From: Nostoc mirabile CHAB5784 | GTDB lineage: Bacteria > Cyanobacteriota > Cyanobacteriia > Cyanobacteriales > Nostocaceae | Assembly (NCBI RefSeq): GCF_020829645.1 | Contig: NZ_JAIVFS010000061.1 | Location: 1-49,679, forward strand | Length of the DNA: 49,679 nt | Direction: 5' to 3' | Shown here: piece by piece, positions 44,057 to 49,679 of the stretch | Position numbering within the stretch: position 1 is the first letter of the stretch | How the letters are laid out: each line of letters starts with the position of its first letter | Notes under the pieces: model-generated | What the model saw: only the letters and a program-made list of their open reading frames with translations | Database searches by the model: none | Told to the model about the DNA's origin: nothing | Made by a program: the position numbers and the translations under genes

Positions 44057-45034
44057 TCAAACTTCTTGAACACTCAACCCTGATGCGACAATTGCCCGTT
44101 GGCATAATTCCAGCGACGGATCTCCAGCAACTACTCGTCGCTGCAAATGATGAGCGATCGCAATCATATCTTCTTGAGGCAGCCAGGGAAACACTACTAA
44201 GTCTCCTGGTTGCGAAAACATGGTCACTAATTGCTCAAGGGTCTTTGCTTGCAAGCCAGAGGGTTGCAGAATAATAAGTGTTGTTGCTTCCTCAATCAGC
44301 CAATCATGATCCCAGTCGTCTGAAGTGACGGCAACAGCTAAAGTGACTGGAGGAATTTTAGCAAAAAACTCTGGTAAAGCTGTATCACCGTGAAATAATA
44401 GGTGCTGCTGTCCTAACTGCCACCAACGATATTGGCTCCTAACAGGAGCTTCAGGTGTTGTCTCTAGATGAGTAACAGGAACCTCAATAACTGGAGATGG
44501 AGAATTGTCTTTTTGGAGGGTTTTTGGGACAATAGCGATAATTTCTGGCTTTATTGCTGATTCTGATGTAGTTATCGAGTCAGTTTTTTCTTCTTGCTGA
44601 TGTTTAATAGTTTGGACTAAATCTTTGTGGGTGATGCGCTTACCAGTTTTTGCTTCTTCTAGATACTGCTCCCGCAGTTTTTGGGTTGTGGAGGGTGCAG
44701 CAAGTAGATACAAAGCGGAGGTAGCAATGTCAATTTGTGCAAGATTTGCACGATTGCCAAAGGTTTCATACACGTTAATAAAGTTGTATGCTGTCCGACG
44801 ACTCCAACCAAATTCGGCTTTCAACCAAGTATCGAACTGCCCATGCTTCAGTTGAGAACGCACTTCTGCCAATCGTTGCCCAATCTCCCAAATGTCTTGG
44901 GCAGTCCGCCGTAGCTGCTCTCGGATTTCTGTTGTGCGCTGCTCAACTAACGTCCGCTGCTCTGGCGTGAGAAGTTTGTAATCAAAACGAGTGATAATTG
45001 TATCTTTTGTATCCTTGTGATTTGATTTTACCAT
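44057..45034 (-). CDS. DUF3102 protein fused to a degenerate DNA-methyltransferase-like domain
   Basis: About 325 residues from the ATG at 45034 (GGAA upstream; a start at 45049 would add five). The N-terminal half matches DUF3102, found on cyanobacterial plasmids and phage-like regions: RTAQDIWEIGQRLAEVRSQL, then WLKAEFGWSRRTAYNFINVY, a helix-turn-helix-like pattern. After a Ser/Thr/Pro linker, the last 130 residues look like a worn N6-adenine methyltransferase: QHLLFHGDTALPEFFAKIPP resembles the start of such domains, TSDDWD stands where TSPPY is expected, and GDLVVFPWLPQEDMIAIAHH aligns with GDLVLDPFCGSGTTLIAAER. Both catalytic motifs are lost, so a binding or regulatory role is more likely than methylation. 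Confidence 0.75.
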   Translation of the reverse strand: MVKSNHKDTKDTIITRFDYKLLTPEQRTLVEQRTTEIREQLRRTAQDIWEIGQRLAEVRSQLKHGQFDTWLKAEFGWSRRTAYNFINVYETFGNRANLAQIDIATSALYLLAAPSTTQKLREQYLEEAKTGKRITHKDLVQTIKHQQEEKTDSITTSESAIKPEIIAIVPKTLQKDNSPSPVIEVPVTHLETTPEAPVRSQYRWWQLGQQHLLFHGDTALPEFFAKIPPVTLAVAVTSDDWDHDWLIEEATTLIILQPSGLQAKTLEQLVTMFSQPGDLVVFPWLPQEDMIAIAHHLQRRVVAGDPSLELCQRAIVASGLSVQEV

Positions 45035-45049
45035 TGTGAATTTCCACAT

Positions 45050-45634
45050 TCATTGGCTAAGAACTCAGCTACCTGGGATTACAGATAGAACATATTACAA
45101 CATTGTGAGCATAATTTCACTTAGTTGTAGCTAGACTTGCTGCACTCAGTACACTATATTATTCATTTTATTTTAAAAGTAGGAAAATCTTAAAATTAGA
45201 CTCACAACAAAAGCTTACTGTCCAGTGAGTGTTGGGTAGCTGGTAAGATTTAACCTTTTTAACACATTACTTCTCCCGATACCCGTGCTGACAACCTAAG
45301 GACTTGACAAAAAATCCTATTTACCTGTTAACTGAGAATAATTAGTAATTATTCTCATATCTGGTTAAAAATGGTGACATGGTTTTTGCGTTTTCCGGGG
45401 GCTTGTCTGATTAATAAAATTGGTAATTTTTACAAAGCAAACACAAATTTTAGTTAGCATTTAGTACTGAGTTTGAGTAGCAAATATTACTAAAAAATCT
45501 GCTATTTAGCTAGTTTAAAAAGCAAAGTTAGATTTAGATGTATTAGATAAATCGTCACAATAGCTTGTACAGTCAGGGTTTTAACTGAATTATTTAAATT
45601 ACGTATTTTTACATTTAGCAGTGCAAATTTTTAC
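45050..45634. other. A/T-rich spacer with one strong palindrome
   Basis: No gene is seen in these 585 bp. A TTGACA box lies at 45304-45309 and a perfect palindrome at 45333-45357; the rest shows no repeat. The absence of the usual repeat debris sets it apart from other spacers here. Confidence 0.6.
45333..45357. promoter_or_regulatory. 25-bp perfect palindrome, operator candidate
   Basis: The half-site is TGAGAATAATTA, then a central G, then the exact inverse. It lies just downstream of TTGACA (45304-45309), where a transcription start would fall, about 280 bp before the next ATG. The A/T-rich, TGA-N-TCA-bounded form recalls Fur-type boxes without matching the consensus well. Confidence 0.45.
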
Positions 45635-46357
45635 ATGAAAACTCAGTTGCTAATTTCGACAAATAATTCCTTGCTAGAAGTTGACCACATTTTTATTTGT
45701 GTTGAGGATGCACCTAAAGTTGAGTTATTTGGGCGAGCAGGGTTGATGTTTGCCAGTCCTCCTGTGCAGCAGGTGGAACGAGGTACAGCCTCACAGATTC
45801 TCTTTTTTGAGAACTTTTATCTAGAATTTATCTGGGTTGAGAATGAAGTAACCGCTGAAATCTATGCTGTCCGCACAGGCATAGACTTTTTGGCGCGATC
45901 GCATTGGCAACAAACGCAAATCTCTCCCTTTGGCATTGCCTTGCACCAGCAGTCTCGTGCGACATCCTCGTTGGATGAGGATAAATTTGAGCGATCGCAA
46001 TCCCAAAAAACAGAACTACAGTTAAGTTTTTCCAGTCAGAATTTAGTTACGCAAACTGAACCCCTATGCTTTGTGATTCCGGATGCGATCGCCTTACCAA
46101 CTTTATTAAAAAACTTTCCTAACTTCCAAAAACAGTTTGTGTCCCATCCACTAGGGCTGAGAAAAATGACAGGCATAGAGGCAACTGTGGCTCATACTTA
46201 CCCTCTAACTCAGCCTCTGGCACTGCTAGTACAGGATGGAGTAGTGCAAATTGAGCAGGGAATTTCCCCGTGTCTACAGTTGACTTTTGACAATCACATC
46301 CAGCAGGGTGTATTAGATGCGCGAGCGATCGGCATTCCTTTAATCTTAAAATTTTAG
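45635..46357 (+). CDS. Glyoxalase-like (VOC-superfamily) protein
   Basis: The 240 residues begin with VDHIFICVEDAPKVELFGRA and continue with RGTASQILFFENFYLEFIWV, the beta-alpha-beta-beta-beta pattern of the glyoxalase-like domain, with a His and a Glu that could bind metal. The C-terminal half (about residues 130-240) is less conserved. I cannot name a substrate. There is no clear ribosome binding site before the ATG. Confidence 0.75.
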   Translation: MKTQLLISTNNSLLEVDHIFICVEDAPKVELFGRAGLMFASPPVQQVERGTASQILFFENFYLEFIWVENEVTAEIYAVRTGIDFLARSHWQQTQISPFGIALHQQSRATSSLDEDKFERSQSQKTELQLSFSSQNLVTQTEPLCFVIPDAIALPTLLKNFPNFQKQFVSHPLGLRKMTGIEATVAHTYPLTQPLALLVQDGVVQIEQGISPCLQLTFDNHIQQGVLDARAIGIPLILKF

Positions 46358-46413
46358 CATCGCTGCTTCTTTTCGCCTCTGCGCCCACCGAAGTTTTGAT
46401 CTAAGGAAGCCTT

Positions 46414-46457
46414 ATATCATGTCCGCTTGATTACTTATTAAACCCGAAGAACCCCAC
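46414..46457. repeat. 44-bp dispersed repeat, copy 2
   Basis: Matches 29683-29726 at 42 of 44 positions by eye (TTGATTACTTATTAAACCCG core). Confidence 0.9.
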
Positions 46458-46501
46458 CCCGCCAAAGCTGTGCTTTGTCTCCCCTCCCCGCAGGCTCTTA
46501 G

Positions 46502-46655
46502 CAGGGTGGTTTCATACGAAAAAAGAAAAATACATAAGTCTTGATTTCTCGTTTTGTGACATAGCTTTTTACCCCACTTCCATTCCTCTCCCCGAAGCGG
46601 AGAGAGGCTTTGAAACCCAGTTTTAGTTTTTCTCTGCTTGTATGAAACCACCCTG
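46502..46655. mobile_element. MITE-like element, 154 bp, with 16-bp perfect inverted ends
   Basis: The ends are CAGGGTGGTTTCATAC and its exact inverse. Both sides carry CCTCCCCGCAGGCTCTTAG (46483-46501 and 46656-46674), an unusually long 19-bp direct repeat. The ends share CAGGG and TTTCAT with the element at 41592-41800. No protein is encoded. Confidence 0.88.
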
Positions 46656-46735
46656 CCTCCCCGCAGGCTCTTAGGGGTTGGGGGTGGGGTGTAATGATCG
46701 TGGTTAGCATAACTATTTATGCGGACATGATATTA

Positions 46736-47175
46736 GAGGATGTTTGAAAAGTATTAGGCGAATAGAATTCGCTACTACACAATCAAAGTCTACCTCCGTA
46801 GACTGAATGCAAAATCAAGGGTTTTATAACCCACGGAGGTAGGTTTTGTCTTATGTAGCCAAGCCAGTGCGTTGGGGAGCCAGTGCTGTGGGCGGGTTTC
46901 CCGACTTGAGGCACCTGGCGTCCGGCTCTGCCGACGAGCCTTGCAACTGGCGCGCGACTTCTAGTCGCTAGGGCTAGTAATAAATTAGACTTGTTCATTC
47001 ATCCTCTTAGAGGTTGTTTAAAAAGTGATTTGCTGTATCTTTGCACTTATTGATCCCCCCTAACCCCCCTTAAAAAGGGGGGAACCGGAATCAAAGTCCC
47101 CCTTAAAAAGGGGGATTTAGGGGGATCTAGAACATTTCGCTACCGTAAAGAGGACTTGTTCATTCATCCTCTTAG
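46736..47175. repeat. Two tandem units sharing a 23-bp right end
   Basis: Unit 1 (about 46736-47010) starts GAGGATGTTTGAAAAGT and unit 2 (about 47011-47175) starts AGGTTGTTTAAAAAGT. Both finish with GACTTGTTCATTCATCCTC then TTAG (46988-47010 and 47153-47175). The starts and ends are imperfect inverses of each other, so each unit looks like a small non-coding mobile element. Confidence 0.75.
47052..47127. repeat. GATCCCCCCTAACCC element, non-coding copy
   Basis: It contains two CCCCCTTAAAAAGGGGG palindromes and ends GGGGGATC. It is the intergenic relative of the block at 10177-10370 inside the PKS gene. Confidence 0.85.
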
Positions 47176-47204
47176 CTCAAACTTTTCTCTGCGTGAGATA
47201 AAAC

Positions 47205-48920
47205 ATGCTAAATTTTCAAATCTGGCAGCAATTTCGGCAAATTATTCAACCTTATTGGTTTAACCAGCTACGTTGGGGTGTAATTTTCCAGTTACTACTC
47301 CTAGTAGCTTTCTCCTTGGGAAGCAGCACATTCGTAATTTTTGAAACATTACAACGAGGAGAATTGACTTCATCTCTAGCACAGCAGAACGTCAACCGAT
47401 TTCAGCAGGCAATTGGTTTTTTCTTCAGCATTATAATTGTGAATATTATATTTATTTCTGGAAAAAACTACATTCAAGGAAAACTTAGCCTAGATTGGCG
47501 AAAATGGCTAACATCTTACTATCTTAATCAATATTTTACCAAACAATCATTTTATCATTTACAGGCTTTTTCTGAGGTTGATAATCCCGATCAGCGCATG
47601 GCTGAGGATGTTAAAAATGTCACCCAACGACTAATTTCCCTTTTAGTTATGTGTCTGGATTCCCTGGTGCAATTAATTGGTTTTATTGGCTTACTGTGGT
47701 TTATTTCTCCGATTTTGATGATAACTCTGCTGGCGTATGCAGTGGTTGGTACACTAATCACAACATTAGTGTTTGGACGAGCATTAGTTGGAATTAACTT
47801 AGAGCAACTGAAGCGAGAAGCAGATTTTCGCTATGGTTTAGTGCGGATTCGAGACAATGCAGAAGCGATCGCCTTTTATGAAGGACAAGCAGAGGAATCA
47901 GTACAAATCAAACAGCGATTTGGGCGTGTGTTTGCTAATATCAATCGTCTGATTCGCTGGCAATTCAACTTAAACATTTTTCAAAACGGTTATCAATATT
48001 TAACCTTTATTTTGCCCTTTATCATTTTGGCACCCCGAATTTTTGACCGTGAATTAGAATTGGGGGCTGTCACGCAATCTCAAGCAGCCTTTGAGCGAGT
48101 GGGATTTGCACTAGGACTAATTATTACCCAGTTCGATCAACTCAGTGCCTTGACAGCAGGAATTAGACGCCTGACCGAACTTAGAACCAACATGGAAAAG
48201 ATAACATCCTTGCAGCCAAATTCGGGAATTCAGTTGAGCGAAGAGACGTATATTGCCGTTAACCATTTGACACTACAACTTCCCGATCGCCAAACCAAGC
48301 TAATTCAAGATTTATCCGTAACAATATTACCTGGTCAATCATTACTGATTATGGGAGCAAGTGGGGTAGGTAAAACCTCCCTATTGCGTGCTATTGCTGG
48401 ATTTTGGGTGGAGGGAGAAGGTGCGATCGCAAGACCAGCCCTAGACCGCATACTGTTTCTTCCCCAACGTCCCTATATGCCTTGGGGAACTCTCCGCCAA
48501 CAGTTACTTTATCCCCATACAGAAACAGCGATCGCTAAAGAAACCCTTCTGCAAACCCTCCATCAGGTTCATCTACCAGATTTAGCTGACCGTTACGGTG
48601 GACTAGATGCCTTTGTTGATTGGTCACGGGTGTTATCTTTGGGAGAACAACAGAGACTCGCCTTTGCCCGACTGCTATTGAGTGAACCAACATACGCTAT
48701 TCTTGACGAAGCGACAAGCGCTCTTGATGAAGAAACCGCAGCCAGTTTATACCAAAAATTACAAGAAACATCAATTACTTACATCAGTGTCGGACATCGC
48801 AGCGAATTGCTGAATTATCATCAGTTTGTCTTGGAATTACGGCAACAACAAGAATGGGAATTGTTTTCAACAAAAGACTATGAAAAAAGGGAAAATCTAC
48901 CAAAGTCTTTGAATCAGTGA
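47205..48920 (+). CDS. ABC transporter, fused permease and ATPase (ABCD/SbmA-YddA-like)
   Basis: The 571 residues hold a membrane domain with about six helices (residues 20-310, including FFFSIIIVNIIFISGKNYIQ and WRKWLTSYYLNQYF, typical of the ABC_membrane_2 type) and a C-terminal ATPase. The ATPase has Walker A GASGVGKTSL, signature LSLGEQQR, Walker B YAILDEATSALD and the switch His in VGHR. Family members move fatty acyl compounds, vitamins or peptides; the substrate here is unknown. The final codons (NQ and stop) lie inside a dispersed repeat (48913-48957). The start is the ATG at 47205, with a weak ribosome binding site. Confidence 0.9.
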   Translation: MLNFQIWQQFRQIIQPYWFNQLRWGVIFQLLLLVAFSLGSSTFVIFETLQRGELTSSLAQQNVNRFQQAIGFFFSIIIVNIIFISGKNYIQGKLSLDWRKWLTSYYLNQYFTKQSFYHLQAFSEVDNPDQRMAEDVKNVTQRLISLLVMCLDSLVQLIGFIGLLWFISPILMITLLAYAVVGTLITTLVFGRALVGINLEQLKREADFRYGLVRIRDNAEAIAFYEGQAEESVQIKQRFGRVFANINRLIRWQFNLNIFQNGYQYLTFILPFIILAPRIFDRELELGAVTQSQAAFERVGFALGLIITQFDQLSALTAGIRRLTELRTNMEKITSLQPNSGIQLSEETYIAVNHLTLQLPDRQTKLIQDLSVTILPGQSLLIMGASGVGKTSLLRAIAGFWVEGEGAIARPALDRILFLPQRPYMPWGTLRQQLLYPHTETAIAKETLLQTLHQVHLPDLADRYGGLDAFVDWSRVLSLGEQQRLAFARLLLSEPTYAILDEATSALDEETAASLYQKLQETSITYISVGHRSELLNYHQFVLELRQQQEWELFSTKDYEKRENLPKSLNQ

Positions 48921-49139
48921 ACAGTCAACAGTTATCAGTTATCACGGTTTCAGTGCTCTTATTTAAATCAGTGAACAGTCAACAGTTATCAGTGATCACG
49001 GTTTCAGTGCTGAGAAAAAATTCTTAACTGATAATGCGGATACTTGATAACTAATAACTATTAGAAGTGGGAGACTCTGCTCCCAATTGACAAAAAATTC
49101 TTAACTGATAATGCGGATACTTGATAACTGATAACTGTT
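48913..49139. repeat. Repeat field between the ABC transporter and the VapC-type gene
   Basis: A 45-bp unit occurs at 48913-48957 and 48967-49011 (ATCAGTGAACAGTCAACAG start). A 38-bp unit occurs at 49015-49052 and 49092-49129 (TTCTTAACTGATAATGCGGA core). The second unit shares its arms with the 18-bp stem at 8849-8893. Confidence 0.9.
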
Positions 49140-49512
49140 GAATTGAGTATGCATCAAAAGCCGAGTCCATTCCCAAGATGGGTACTTGTTCTACCATCGC
49201 TTGGGCAATCAACAATCGGTCAAATGGATCTCGATGATGCAATGGCATGGTGGCAACAACCGCAAGATGATCCAATTCGATACTCAGCAAATCCATACTG
49301 TTTTGTGTGATTTGCTATTTCACAAATGTTTGAAGTGGTAAATCAAATCTCAACTTGCCGAGACTATGTTTAATTGCCATTTCCCAAATACTGGCAGTGC
49401 TGAACAACTTTTCGTTGTACTCGTCTTCAATTAGTGCTTTTGCTGAAAGGCTGAGTTTAGGGCTATCGGTGACAAACCAAATAAAAGTATGCGTGTCCAG
49501 CAAGAATCTCAT
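49051..49512 (-). pseudogene. VapC-type PIN-domain toxin split by one in-frame amber codon
   Basis: The gene reads MRFLLDTHTFIWFV onwards from 49512. It meets TAG at 49315-49317 after LPLQTFVK, then goes on in the same frame through QITQNS to MDLLSIELDHLAVV. All four acids of a PIN nuclease are still present (LLDTH, SIWEMAIK, HHRDPFDRLL, GMDSAFD). A CAG to TAG change would explain the stop, since Gln is what I would expect here. The end is also abnormal: after AYSIQQL (about 49139) the frame runs into dispersed repeat DNA until a stop at 49051. The ATG overlaps the stop of the antitoxin remnant, the usual toxin-antitoxin arrangement. Confidence 0.85.
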
Positions 49513-49585
49513 TCCATATATTCTTTAAAATCTTCCAAAGGTTCATCAAAATGTAAGGATTCAGGTGGCAGAGTATTGACAAGGA
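49509..49585 (-). pseudogene. C-terminal remnant of a VapB-type antitoxin
   Basis: The frame reads NTLPPESLHFDEPLEDFKEY then ME and a TGA that overlaps the toxin ATG. This is a typical end for the small DUF2281-like antitoxins that precede PIN toxins in cyanobacteria. No start codon or N-terminal domain follows upstream; the sequence changes near 49585 into the start of another transposase gene. Confidence 0.65.
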
Positions 49586-49612
49586 GGACACTTGAGGGTG
49601 AGTATCACAAAT

Positions 49613-49679
49613 ATGAACCAAAGCCAGCCTGAAGAATTAGACCGAGAAAGTTTGAGCCAGTTGCCCAAAGAAGAACTGG
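49613..49679 (+). CDS. Transposase N-terminus, cut by window edge
   Basis: From the ATG at 49613 the frame reads MNQSQPEELDRESLSQLPKE then EL and runs off the window. I recall this beginning from IS66-like cyanobacterial transposases; only 22 codons are visible, so the family is uncertain. The element seems to have entered the antitoxin gene just left of here. Confidence 0.5.
   Translation, partial: MNQSQPEELDRESLSQLPKEEL

Larger units (their letters stand above)
46358..47204. other. Repeat cluster before the ABC transporter gene
   Basis: About 850 bp without a gene. In order it holds the 44-bp repeat, a MITE-like element, two tandem repeat units ending in the same 23 bp, and a GATCCCCCCTAACCC element nested in the second unit. 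Each is listed separately. Confidence 0.8.

Noticed and set aside
45333..45357. Rho-independent terminator
   Set aside because: The stem is A/T-rich with no T-run after it and lies far from the end of any gene.
47205..48920. Type I secretion ATPase for the RTX proteins
   Set aside because: The membrane domain is of the ABCD/SbmA-like type and there is no membrane-fusion or outer-membrane partner.

Overview
The window looks like the chromosome of a filamentous, Nostoc/Anabaena-type cyanobacterium. Reasons: many HIP1 octamers (GCGATCGC), heptad short tandem repeats (TAATTCG, TTTGAAT types), the dense palindromic-repeat load typical of Nostocales, and gene families common there (AMIN-TonB receptor, Uma2 nucleases, DUF3102, RTX/Calx-beta surface proteins, TnpB-only insertion sequences).

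Left part (about 0.8-21 kb, minus strand): a three-gene type I polyketide operon. Reading along the minus strand: a fatty-acyl-AMP ligase/acyl-CoA dehydrogenase/ACP loading protein (20971-17165), then two large single-module synthases (16906-8987 and 8688-808), each KS-AT-DH-cMT-ER-KR-ACP. The simplest reading is that a fatty acid is activated, loaded, possibly desaturated, and extended twice with malonyl units that are C-methylated and reduced. No release domain is visible. The downstream end of the operon abuts a truncated IS4-type transposase, so the cluster may have lost its last gene. A divergent TonB-dependent receptor (21490-24030) shares a 0.5-kb upstream region that contains a perfect TGTGA-N6-TCACA palindrome. 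An MFS exporter (25909-27201) follows, separated from the receptor by a TnpB element that also carries a small ribbon-helix-helix-like gene.

Middle part (27.5-38.2 kb, plus strand): putative surface or secreted proteins. These are a small Calx-beta-like/RTX protein, a class C beta-lactamase-type serine hydrolase with a PEP-CTERM-like tail, and a 2464-residue protein built from four supermodules (Calx-beta-like plus PPC-like domains) ending in RTX repeats. A luciferase-like monooxygenase of the type usually found in PKS/NRPS clusters follows.

Right part (39.4-49.7 kb): accessory genes (Uma2, a Uma2 remnant, a fatty-acid-hydroxylase-type membrane enzyme, a polytopic membrane protein, a sucrase/ferredoxin-like protein, a DUF3102 protein fused to what looks like a dead methyltransferase, a glyoxalase-like protein, an ABC transporter), a doubly broken VapBC-type module, and the first codons of another transposase.

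The most striking theme is repeat invasion. The repeats that fill the intergenic spaces also sit in frame inside all three polyketide synthase genes, mostly in interdomain linkers. One GC-rich element occurs three times and is translated from both of its strands. Several MITE-like elements with clear inverted ends and flanking direct repeats are also present. No rRNA, tRNA or CRISPR array was seen.
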